From: Megasphaera stantonii
Lineage (GTDB): Bacteria > Bacillota > Negativicutes > Veillonellales > Megasphaeraceae
Assembly: GCF_003367905.1 (NCBI RefSeq)
Contig: NZ_CP029462.1
Location: forward strand, 496,001 to 560,000
Direction of reading: 5' to 3'
Length of the DNA: 64,000 nucleotides
How positions within the stretch are numbered: the first letter of the stretch is position 1; each line of letters starts with the position of its first letter. Below are positions 26,045 to 32,652 of the stretch, in pieces. The notes under the pieces were generated by a model that was not told the origin of the DNA, did not search any database, and saw nothing but the letters and a program-made list of their open reading frames with translations. The position numbers were made by a program, and so were the translations under genes.

Positions 26045-26971
26045 CTAGTCTTCGCCGATGATCCGCACTTCCGGCTCTAAATGGACGCCGTGGGCCAGTT
26101 CGACGCGGCGCTGCACTTCGCGAATGACCTGCAGGACGTCGCGGGCCGAGGCATGGCCCCGATTGACGACGAAGCCGGCGTGCTTCGTCGATACCTGCGC
26201 GTCGCCGCATGACAGGCCCTTCAGGCCGGTCTGGTCGATGAGAGTGCCGGCAAAATATCCCGGAGGACGCTTAAAAGTGCTGCCGGCGCTGTGCATTTCC
26301 AGCGGCTGCTTGCTGCGCCGCCGCTGCATGAGGTCGTCCATGGTGCGCTGGATTTCGTCCTTATCGCCGGGCCGCAGGAGCAGTTCCACTTCGACGACGA
26401 ATTCCTGGGATTTCTGAAACCGGCTCTGGCGATAGCCAAAGCCCAGATTCGGCGCGCTGTACGTATGGACGCCGCCGGTGCTGCTGACCGTACGGACACG
26501 GGACACGACATGGCTCATTTCGCCGCCGTAGGCGCCGGCGTTCATGAAGACGGCGCCGCCCAGCGTGCCGGGTATGCCGCAGGCAAATTCTATGCCCGTC
26601 AATCCCTGTTCCTGCGCAAATTGGCAAATATCCTTCAGCATGTAGCCCGCGCTGACCAGCATCTTGCCGTCATGGCAGGACAAGACCTTCTTCAGGCGGT
26701 TCAGCTGGATGACGACGCCGCGGATGCCGCCGTCCCGGACGAGGACGTTCGATCCGCCGCCCAAGACCGTCACGGGCAGTTCCAGGGAACGGGCGATGCG
26801 GATGGCCACGGACATTTCCTTTACCGACGCCGGCAGGACCAGAATATCAGCCGGGCCTCCGACGGCAAAGGTCGTATGCTCGCTCATGGGCGCGTCGAGA
26901 ATGATGTTGTCCATCGGCGTATACTTGCTCATCTGCGCCGCAAAACTTGTCAATGCGTACTTATTTATCAA
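26045..26971 (-). CDS. murB: UDP-N-acetylenolpyruvoylglucosamine reductase
   Basis: A 308-residue FAD enzyme that reduces UDP-enolpyruvyl-GlcNAc to UDP-MurNAc. FAD-binding motifs are VLGGGSNVLVRDGG (near residue 70) and FACGIPGTLGGAVFMNAGAYGGE (ends FACGIPG, GAYGGE). The catalytic Ser region is HSAGSTFKRPPG, and the terminal Glu is in LEPEVRIIGED. The FKRP form matches Gram-positive-type MurB. It is found here, outside the dcw cluster, overlapping the ylbF-like gene by 11 bases, and thus belongs to a trmL-ylbF-murB unit. Confidence 0.96.
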   Translation of the reverse strand: MINKYALTSFAAQMSKYTPMDNIILDAPMSEHTTFAVGGPADILVLPASVKEMSVAIRIARSLELPVTVLGGGSNVLVRDGGIRGVVIQLNRLKKVLSCHDGKMLVSAGYMLKDICQFAQEQGLTGIEFACGIPGTLGGAVFMNAGAYGGEMSHVVSRVRTVSSTGGVHTYSAPNLGFGYRQSRFQKSQEFVVEVELLLRPGDKDEIQRTMDDLMQRRRSKQPLEMHSAGSTFKRPPGYFAGTLIDQTGLKGLSCGDAQVSTKHAGFVVNRGHASARDVLQVIREVQRRVELAHGVHLEPEVRIIGED

Positions 26972-27308
26972 GAATGCTCATTCCTTCTGCCATTGCGTTC
27001 TGAATTACCTGATACACTTCTCCAGCCATCGCCTGCCAGCGGTTGTATTTCTGCAGGTAAGCCATAGCCGTTTCGTTCTTTCTAAGCTGTTCCGCCATGC
27101 GGTTCAGCTGTTCGATTTTCTTGCGGATCGGCTTATTGCCCATGGATTCGGCATAAGCCAGCTGGGCCTGCATGATGAGGAAATCCTGCACCAAATGGGC
27201 CGTCTTTTCGTCTTCGGCCAGCACCTTGCCCGCCTCTACCAGTTCTACGTATTCCTTGCAATTTTGAATCGCTTTTGCCAACTCATTGGCTTTATCGTAT
27301 AATTCCAC
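26961..27308 (-). CDS. YlbF/YmcA family protein
   Basis: A 115-residue all-helical protein. It begins ELYDKANELAKAIQNCKEYVE, a YlbF-family start (YDxAxxLAxxI), and continues with LVQDFLIMQAQLAYAE and a long amphipathic helix. In Bacillus, YlbF, YmcA and YaaT form a complex that tunes RNase Y and phosphorelay output. Whether the same holds here is unknown, and the RNase Y and YaaT partners are not in the window. It lies 20 bases downstream of trmL and overlaps murB. Confidence 0.85.
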   Translation of the reverse strand: MELYDKANELAKAIQNCKEYVELVEAGKVLAEDEKTAHLVQDFLIMQAQLAYAESMGNKPIRKKIEQLNRMAEQLRKNETAMAYLQKYNRWQAMAGEVYQVIQNAMAEGMSILDK

Positions 27309-27328
27309 TATTGTTTCCCGCCTTTTCC

Positions 27329-27817
27329 TTAGGTTAAATGATCGATGCCGACGCCGCCCTTGGCCATGCCGGGAAATCCGAGCTGGCGCAGCGCTTCATA
27401 CGAAACGATGGCGACCGTATTCGACAGGTTCAGACTCCGCGCTTCTTCGGCCATGGGCACGCGGAAGCAGCTGTCCGGATACTGCTTAAGCAATTCTTCC
27501 GGCAAGCCCTTCGTTTCCTTGCCGAAGACGAGCATGTCGTCTTCTTGAAACTGAATATCGGCATAACACTGGTTTGCCTTTGTCGTCAAATAAAAAAAGC
27601 GGTGGCCCTTGTATTTTTCCAGCACTTCATCGAAGTTTTCATGAACCTGTACGTCTACGAGATGCCAATAATCAAGGCCGGCGCGCTTTAAATGCTTGTC
27701 GTCGATAGAAAACCCCAATGGTTTTACCAAATGCAGCGTCATCTTATTCGCCGCGCATAACCGGGCTACGTTGCCCGTATTGCCGGGAATTTCCGGCTCT
27801 ACCATTACAATATGCAT
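27329..27817 (-). CDS. trmL: tRNA (cytidine/uridine-2'-O-)-methyltransferase TrmL
   Basis: A SPOUT methyltransferase that 2'-O-methylates the wobble base of leucine tRNAs. Signatures are EPEIPGNTGNVARLCAAN near the start, LVFGKETKGLPEE (motif 2) and RSLNLSNTVAIVSYEALRQLG (ends RSLNLSN, RQLG), the trefoil-knot SAM site. I chose the ATG at 27817 (MHIVMVEPEI, 162 residues), since the frame's 26-codon extension has no family match and the expected length is about 155. Confidence 0.94.
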   Translation of the reverse strand: MHIVMVEPEIPGNTGNVARLCAANKMTLHLVKPLGFSIDDKHLKRAGLDYWHLVDVQVHENFDEVLEKYKGHRFFYLTTKANQCYADIQFQEDDMLVFGKETKGLPEELLKQYPDSCFRVPMAEEARSLNLSNTVAIVSYEALRQLGFPGMAKGGVGIDHLT

Positions 27818-27894
27818 AGTATCAATCACTCTCCAACGAATATTGTACAAGATTTCCCGTAGGAGCACAAGAGGAAAGGCCGGCCATGTATTCA

Positions 27895-27923
27895 TTGATT
27901 TTTTTTATCATGCATGGTATAAT
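27895..27923 (+). promoter_or_regulatory. Promoter of the CCG-domain protein gene
   Basis: TTGATT at 27895-27900 and a perfect TATAAT at 27918-27923 are separated by exactly 17 bases. The promoter directs transcription into the gene at 27983. Confidence 0.8.
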
Positions 27924-27926
27924 ATA

Positions 27927-27953
27927 AATAATAATTATTCTTTAATTATTATT
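27927..27953. promoter_or_regulatory. 11-bp inverted repeat at the transcription start (candidate operator)
   Basis: AATAATAATTA and TAATTATTATT form perfect arms around a 5-base spacer, placed immediately after the -10 box so they cover the start site. This is where a repressor would act. The sequence resembles AT-rich Fur/PerR or related operators, but the factor is unknown. Confidence 0.55.
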
Positions 27954-27982
27954 TTCAAAAATCAAAAGAGAGGTGTTTTCAC

Positions 27983-28411
27983 ATGGATACATTTGATAAC
28001 ATTGCCCAGTACCCCATCTACTTTGCCCCCGGCTGTCGCCTCATGCAGCTGGAACCTGCCATGGTTTCGGAAGTGTACGATTACCTGCGGAAATTATTCG
28101 GCAACATCCGCCTGTACACGCGCTGCTGCGCCTTTGACGACGCCAAACAGCACGATGAAGAAGCCGTTTTCATCACCTTGTGCGACTCGTGCTTCAAAAT
28201 CTACGGCGAAACGTACGCCAACCTCCACATGCGCGATTTCTGGAGCGTATACGACGAATACAAGACCATCTATCCCTTAGGCGACAACGAAGCCAAACTC
28301 CGCGACGCCTTGGACTCAACCATGTGCGCTCCCGCTCCGATTAAAGCGATGCGCCCCTTCTTCGACGAATGGAAGACCTGGAGCACCAGCCACCGGGAAC
28401 CGGAAAAATAA
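27983..28411 (+). CDS. Stand-alone CCG-type cysteine-rich domain protein, function unknown
   Basis: A 142-residue protein I do not recognise by name. Its cysteines are at 18 (APGCR), 48-49 (TRCCA) and 67, 70 (CDSCFKIYGE), giving C-x29-CC-x17-CxxC. This is the pattern of the CCG domain (C-xn-CCG-xn-CxxC) of heterodisulfide reductase HdrB and lactate-oxidation Fe-S proteins, with Gly replaced by Ala. A single domain of this size without flanking ferredoxin motifs is unusual. An Fe-S cluster or zinc could be bound. It is cotranscribed with the UPF0173 hydrolase 13 bases downstream, behind a strong promoter with a palindrome. Confidence 0.7.
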   Translation: MDTFDNIAQYPIYFAPGCRLMQLEPAMVSEVYDYLRKLFGNIRLYTRCCAFDDAKQHDEEAVFITLCDSCFKIYGETYANLHMRDFWSVYDEYKTIYPLGDNEAKLRDALDSTMCAPAPIKAMRPFFDEWKTWSTSHREPEK

Positions 28412-28424
28412 GGAGGCTCCTCCC

Positions 28425-29090
28425 ATGAAATTCACGTACTACGGTCATGCAGCCTTTTCGCTGTCTGACGAAACGACTACGATTCTCTTCGACCCGTTTA
28501 TTACGGACAATCCGTGGACAAACGTCTGTCCCGCCGACATTGACTGTCAGTACGTCGTCTTGACCCACGCCCACGGCGACCACTACGGCGACGTCGAAGC
28601 CATCGCCAAGAAAAACGACGCCTTAGTCGTCAGCACGGCTGAAGTAGCGGGCAAAGCGGCCGCTGCAGGCTGCCGGGCTCACGCGATGCACGTCGGCGGC
28701 AGTGCCTCTTTTCCCTTCGGCACGATTCGCCTGACGCCGGCCTTTCATGGATCGGGCGTCGAAGGCGGCATGGCCTGCGGCGTCATCGTCGAATTCGGCG
28801 GCAAGCGCGTCTACTTCGCCGGCGATACGGGTCTGTTTTCAGACATGAAAATCCTCGACCGCTTCGGCAAGATCGACTGCGCCATTCTCCCCATCGGCAA
28901 CAACTTTACCATGGGCATAGACGACGCGGCCTTGGCGGCCTTGTGGATTCAGCCGAAGTTCGTCATCCCCGTCCACTACAAGACGTGGCCGATCATCGAC
29001 GCCGACCCGCAGGAATATAAGCAGCTTACGGAAAGCAAGTACAATATTCCCGTCCAGGTCGTCGAACCGGGAACGACATACGAATTCTAA
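28425..29090 (+). CDS. UPF0173 metal-dependent hydrolase (metallo-beta-lactamase fold)
   Basis: A 221-residue MBL-fold protein of the UPF0173/YtkL type. It starts MKFTYYGHAAF, a signature of the family, with the metal motif THAHGDHYGD near residue 48, FAGDTGLFSDM near 131 and a final His in VIPVHYKTWPIID. The family's physiological substrate is not established. Strong GGAGG precedes the ATG. It follows the CCG-domain gene by 13 bases and ends before a bidirectional terminator. Confidence 0.92.
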   Translation: MKFTYYGHAAFSLSDETTTILFDPFITDNPWTNVCPADIDCQYVVLTHAHGDHYGDVEAIAKKNDALVVSTAEVAGKAAAAGCRAHAMHVGGSASFPFGTIRLTPAFHGSGVEGGMACGVIVEFGGKRVYFAGDTGLFSDMKILDRFGKIDCAILPIGNNFTMGIDDAALAALWIQPKFVIPVHYKTWPIIDADPQEYKQLTESKYNIPVQVVEPGTTYEF

Positions 29091-29109
29091 ACAACTGCAT
29101 AAACAAGAA

Positions 29110-29151
29110 ACGGCCCTGTCGTGAAAGTATCTCCTTTCATGGCAGGGCCGT
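29110..29151. terminator. Bidirectional terminator between UPF0173 gene and fchA
   Basis: ACGGCCCTG pairs with CAGGGCCGT, with an inner GAAAG/CTTTC helix. T-rich sequence on the plus side and an upstream A run let it serve both convergent units. Confidence 0.8.
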
Positions 29152-29162
29152 ATTTCATATAT

Positions 29163-29816
29163 TTATCTTCTTTCGTATTCCCGTTCTACGCGCTGTTCCA
29201 GCAGGGCCGCTTCGCGTTCGATGCGCTGAATGGCCTCGGTCATATCCCGCACGTACTGCTCGTCTGTAATAGACTGTAAATTGACGCGGACGCTGTAAAA
29301 AGCCGACCGCATGGCAGAGCGGGCGTTCATGGCCGCAATGGCTCCGTCCGTAATAACCCACTTATTGCCGTAGCGCACGGTCTGCTCCGCCAGCTGCACG
29401 AGGACGAAAATATCCTTTCCCAGAGAAAAGGGGATTTCCGCCGCTTCCTTGAAGGCCTGCTGCACAATGTCTTTCCGATTGGGCGTATCCTTAGGGAGCC
29501 GCACGGCCCGGATTACGCCGTCAAAAGCCGCCGCGTCCTCGGCAATACCGGCCAGATAGCGTATGCGCAGGTCTCGGGCCTGTTCCTTAATGGATTCCAT
29601 CAGCTTGGCCACGTCTTCATACCCTTTTTTACCGAGGGTCAGGTTTGCCACCATCTCGACGAGGGCCGCCGCCGAGGCCGCCGTCATGGCCGCGATGCCG
29701 CCGCCGCCGGGAACAGGCTCCTTAGAAGCCGTCGCTTCCAGCAGGGCGTCGAGGGGCATGGACTGGAAGCGGCTGAAATCGGGCTTAGAACAATCCTGTG
29801 ATAACGCCATTTTCAT
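29163..29816 (-). CDS. fchA: Formimidoyl-THF cyclodeaminase / methenyl-THF cyclohydrolase family protein
   Basis: A 217-residue all-helical protein of the FTCD C-domain/FchA family. The diagnostic motif [27 protein letters not shown] (ends PVPGGG, VANLT) lies near residue 35, and [18 protein letters not shown] is conserved near the C-terminus. Such enzymes interconvert methenyl- and formyl-THF or deaminate formimino-THF. The frame overlaps the fhs 3' end by 32 bases. The exact start is uncertain: ATG at 29816, at 29810 or Met20 are candidates, since most relatives have only about 15 residues before PGGG. Pairing with fhs supports a one-carbon role. Confidence 0.85.
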   Translation of the reverse strand: MKMALSQDCSKPDFSRFQSMPLDALLEATASKEPVPGGGGIAAMTAASAAALVEMVANLTLGKKGYEDVAKLMESIKEQARDLRIRYLAGIAEDAAAFDGVIRAVRLPKDTPNRKDIVQQAFKEAAEIPFSLGKDIFVLVQLAEQTVRYGNKWVITDGAIAAMNARSAMRSAFYSVRVNLQSITDEQYVRDMTEAIQRIEREAALLEQRVEREYERR

Positions 29817-31464
29817 CGATATCCATTCTATTAGCAGCAGGAACCTTCGGCAAGCCCGGCATCGTCATAATGTCGCCGGTCTGGCAGACGATAAAGCCTG
29901 CACCGGTGCAGACGCGCACGTCCTTGACGGTAACGGTGAAGTCCTTCGGCGCGCCGAGGAGAGACGGATCGTCGGACAAGGAATACTGCGTCTTCGCTAC
30001 GCAGAGAGGCATCTTGTCGAGGCCGAATTTTTCCAGCTCGGCCACCTGTTTCTGCGCTTTGCTTTCAAAGACGACGCCTGCGCCGCCGTAAATCTTTTTG
30101 ACGATCGTTTCCATCTTCTGGGCGATGGTGTCGTTTACGTCGTACAGCGGCTTGTACGGCGTCTGCGGCTGGGCGATGAGCTGCAGTACCTTTTCTCCCA
30201 ATTCTACGCCGCCCTTGCCGCCTTCGGCCCAGCAGTTATTGAGGGCTGCGTCGACGCCGTAATCGGCGCAGAGCTGGCGGAGCGTCGCGATTTCCGCATC
30301 CGTATCGGTAGCAAATTTATTGATGCCGACGACGACGGGAACGTCGTAGGTACGCATATTTTCCACGTGCTTAGCCAAATTGGCAAAGCCCTTCTTCAAG
30401 GCTTCGATATTTTCTTCCTGCAAGTTCTTCTTGTCTACGCCGCCGTGCATTTTAAGAGCCCGGGCTGTTGCGACGACGACGACAGCATTCGGTTTAATGC
30501 CGGCGAACCGGCACTTAATGTCCATGAATTTTTCCGCGCCGAGGTCTGCGCCGAAACCAGCTTCCGTAACGGCGATATCGCCCATCTTGAGGGCCAGCTT
30601 CGTAGCTACGACGGAGTTGCAGCCATGAGCGATGTTGGCGAAGGGGCCGCCGTGTACGAGGGCCGGCGTGTGCTCGATCGTCTGGACGAGGTTCGGCTTG
30701 ATGGCGTCCTTCATGAGGATAGCCATTGCGCCTTCGACGCCGAGCTGGCGGGCCGTCACGAGGTTGCCGTCCAAGTCATAAGCTACGGTGATGTCACCCA
30801 TGCGCTTCTTCAAGTCCATGAGGTCGCTGGCCAGGCACAGGGCCGCCATGATTTCCGAGGCAACGGTAATCATGAAGTGGTCTTCCCGCGGGAATCCGCA
30901 GACCTTGCCGCCCATGCCGACGACGATGTTGCGCAGGGCCCGGTCGTTCATGTCCATGACGCGCTTCCAGATGACGCGGCGCACGTCGATGCGCAGGGCG
31001 TTGCCCTGATGAACGTGGTTGTCGATGGCAGCGGCCAGAAGATTGTTGGCCGCCGTAATAGCGTGCATGTCGCCTGTAAAATGGAGATTAATATCTTCCA
31101 TCGGCAGTACCTGCGAGTAGCCGCCGCCGGCAGCGCCGCCCTTAATGCCGAATACGGGGCCAAGGGAAGGTTCGCGAAGGGCGACGACGGCCTTATGCCC
31201 CATGTAGTTCAGCGCCTGGGCGAGGCCGATCGTCGTCAGCGTCTTGCCTTCGCCGGCCGGCGTCGGCGTAATAGCCGTGACGAGGACAAGCTTGCCGTCT
31301 TCGTTTTTCGAAAGGCGCTTGATAGCGTCAAAGGAAATCTTTGCCTTATATTTACCGTATAATTCCAAATCATCGTCAGTTAATCCGACTTTTTCCGCAA
31401 TCTTTACGATCGGTTCCAGCGCGGTCTGCTGTGCAATTTCAATATCGCTTAATACCTGTGCCAT
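29785..31464 (-). CDS. fhs: Formate--tetrahydrofolate ligase
   Basis: A 559-residue ATP-dependent enzyme that makes 10-formyl-THF from formate, feeding purine and formyl-Met synthesis. The ATP loop is [16 protein letters not shown] near residue 65. [36 protein letters not shown] (ends REPSLGP, NLHFTGD) and the terminal [15 protein letters not shown] region are Fhs hallmarks. I chose the ATG at 31464 ([10 protein letters not shown]) with AGGAG upstream; the 27-codon frame extension lies over the riboswitch terminator. It is controlled by the ZTP riboswitch immediately upstream and is coupled to fchA. Confidence 0.97.
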   Translation of the reverse strand: MAQVLSDIEIAQQTALEPIVKIAEKVGLTDDDLELYGKYKAKISFDAIKRLSKNEDGKLVLVTAITPTPAGEGKTLTTIGLAQALNYMGHKAVVALREPSLGPVFGIKGGAAGGGYSQVLPMEDINLHFTGDMHAITAANNLLAAAIDNHVHQGNALRIDVRRVIWKRVMDMNDRALRNIVVGMGGKVCGFPREDHFMITVASEIMAALCLASDLMDLKKRMGDITVAYDLDGNLVTARQLGVEGAMAILMKDAIKPNLVQTIEHTPALVHGGPFANIAHGCNSVVATKLALKMGDIAVTEAGFGADLGAEKFMDIKCRFAGIKPNAVVVVATARALKMHGGVDKKNLQEENIEALKKGFANLAKHVENMRTYDVPVVVGINKFATDTDAEIATLRQLCADYGVDAALNNCWAEGGKGGVELGEKVLQLIAQPQTPYKPLYDVNDTIAQKMETIVKKIYGGAGVVFESKAQKQVAELEKFGLDKMPLCVAKTQYSLSDDPSLLGAPKDFTVTVKDVRVCTGAGFIVCQTGDIMTMPGLPKVPAANRMDIDENGVITGLF

Positions 31465-31491
31465 GATTTGCGTCACTCCTGTTCGTAGCAT

Positions 31492-31534
31492 AAAAAAATA
31501 CCGACACTTCTGGAAATGTTGCCCAGACGGTCGG
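31492..31534 (-). terminator. Regulatory terminator of the ZTP riboswitch
   Basis: On the minus strand CCGAC (31534-31530) pairs with GTCGG (31505-31501) and CTGG with CCAG inside, followed by seven T residues. The 5' arm shares bases with the 3' conserved part of the aptamer, so ligand binding should prevent the terminator. Confidence 0.85.
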
Positions 31535-31590
31535 CTTCGCGTCAATCATGCTCCCCGTGGTTGATTCCACTTCCGTCAGTCACATGATTA
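31519..31590 (-). ncRNA. ZTP riboswitch (pfl motif) controlling fhs-fchA
   Basis: The minus strand shows the known ZTP aptamer order. P1 is AATCATG (31590-31584) with CATGATT. The conserved GTGACTGACGG comes next, then a GTGG/CCAC hairpin followed by CGGGGAGCA. After a linker comes the 3' part GCCGACCGTCTGGGCAA. ZTP riboswitches sense ZMP/ZTP, which builds up when 10-formyl-THF is scarce, and switch on formyl-THF genes. Placement before fhs fits exactly. Confidence 0.93.
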
Positions 31591-31597
31591 TGGACTT

Positions 31598-31627
31598 ATT
31601 ATACAAGAATTCTCCGTATACTGTCAA
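31598..31627 (-). promoter_or_regulatory. Promoter of the ZTP riboswitch-fhs transcript
   Basis: TTGACA (31627-31622) and TATAAT (31603-31598) are both perfect, with an 18-base spacer. Transcription would start about seven bases later, right at aptamer helix P1. Confidence 0.85.
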
Positions 31628-31720
31628 TGACATTTGCCCCTTCTCCGCTGGATACAGCCTGGCTCCACAAAAATCAAAAAAAGGGGAAATCACCTGGCCC
31701 ATGTCAGCTAGTACGAAAAG

Positions 31721-31745
31721 AAGCCGGTTCACAGAGAACCGGCTT
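31721..31745 (-). terminator. Terminator after the DapF-like gene
   Basis: AAGCCGGTTC pairs perfectly with GAACCGGCTT around ACAGA. The minus strand continues CTTTTCG. It follows the dapF-like stop by 19 bases. The rest of the 300-base gap to fhs holds only the fhs promoter and riboswitch. Confidence 0.75.
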
Positions 31746-31764
31746 ACAGGCCATAGCAGTATGA

Positions 31765-32580
31765 TTATATGTCGATTTCCTGTACGTCGCCGAAGGATAC
31801 GGGGCCGCCGATAAAAATGCTGCGCAGCTCCTTGTCTTCGCCTTCTACGGTCGCAGCGATGGCAATCGCCCCGCCGGGCTGCTGAATCGTGCAGGATACG
31901 TCCTTTTTGCCTACGCAGGCCAAGGCCGCCGCTACGGCCGCCGAGCCGGAGCCGCAGCTTTGTTCCCAGTACAGCGTGTCCGTCGCCGTCACGTATACGG
32001 CCGGGACCATGTGCAGATGGGCCGGGTCAAAGAGAATGAGGCCGAATGCATCCAGCTGTTCGTCCGACGCATAGTCCTGCAATGCCGTCCAAAACATGTC
32101 CTTGTATTCCATTTCCGTTTCAGAGGCAAAGTGGACGAAATGAACGATGCCCGGCAGCTCGACGCGGAAAAAGCGGCTCGGCATGCCGCCTACGTCGAGG
32201 AGAACTGCTTCGACAGACAAGGGCAGGGGCATTTCGATATACGCGTCGTAGGCTCCGTCGGGACATTTTTTTGCCTGGGCCTGGAGGAGGCCTTCGCAGC
32301 CCGAGCAGGACACGGCATAGTCGCCGCTATCCCTGCCGGCGAGCTGCAAGGCGTAGGCCGCGGCGGAGCGGGATGCATTGCCGCAGAATTCGCCGCCCAT
32401 CATGTCGACGCGCAGCGGCTGGCCTTCTGTCATAGATAAATACGCGACCTGCTCGGCATCAATCCCCTTGTCTTTCAATAGTTTTGCCGCCAAGGAGCTG
32501 CGCTGTTCCGGCGCGACGCCGCTCAGTACGAATAGTGTCGTATTGCCGCTGGGATCTGCTTTTACATATTGCAGTTTCAC
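31765..32580 (-). CDS. DapF-superfamily amino acid epimerase/racemase, CntK-like
   Basis: A 271-residue diaminopimelate-epimerase-fold protein. Both catalytic cysteines are present, in GGEFCGNASRS and WEQSCGSGSAAVA. The substrate-side motifs differ from DapF, however. ADPSGNTT replaces the usual GLGNDF, CGNASR replaces CGNGxR, and WEQSCGSGS replaces ERGxGET-ACG. As I recall them, PSGNxT, EFCGNA, WE-SCGSG and QPGG are shared with the histidine racemase CntK of staphylopine synthesis. So the substrate is probably not meso-DAP, though DapF activity cannot be excluded. I chose the GTG at 32580, nine bases after AAAGGAAG, over the TTG at 32589. It lies 20 bases after the aspS terminator. Confidence 0.75.
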   Translation of the reverse strand: MKLQYVKADPSGNTTLFVLSGVAPEQRSSLAAKLLKDKGIDAEQVAYLSMTEGQPLRVDMMGGEFCGNASRSAAAYALQLAGRDSGDYAVSCSGCEGLLQAQAKKCPDGAYDAYIEMPLPLSVEAVLLDVGGMPSRFFRVELPGIVHFVHFASETEMEYKDMFWTALQDYASDEQLDAFGLILFDPAHLHMVPAVYVTATDTLYWEQSCGSGSAAVAAALACVGKKDVSCTIQQPGGAIAIAATVEGEDKELRSIFIGGPVSFGDVQEIDI

Positions 32581-32607
32581 GTTGCTCAACTTCCTTTCTA
32601 TCTGATA

Positions 32608-32638
32608 AAAAAGGTACCGGCCATGCCGATACCTTTTT
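32608..32638 (-). terminator. Terminator of aspS
   Basis: AAAAAGGTACCGGC pairs with GCCGATACCTTTTT with one mismatch and a 3-base loop. A run of T follows on the minus strand. Read-through would be needed for the DapF-like gene unless it has an unseen promoter. Confidence 0.85.
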
Positions 32639-32652
32639 CTGTAATGCGACTT

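Noticed and set aside
29563-31362. A 599-codon open frame opposite fhs
   Set aside because: Antisense shadow over fhs and fchA, both of which have full family motifs.
31519-31590. THF riboswitch as an alternative for the element upstream of fhs
   Set aside because: The GTGACTG, GGGGAGCA and CCGACCGTCTGGGC blocks match the ZTP/pfl motif, not the THF consensus.
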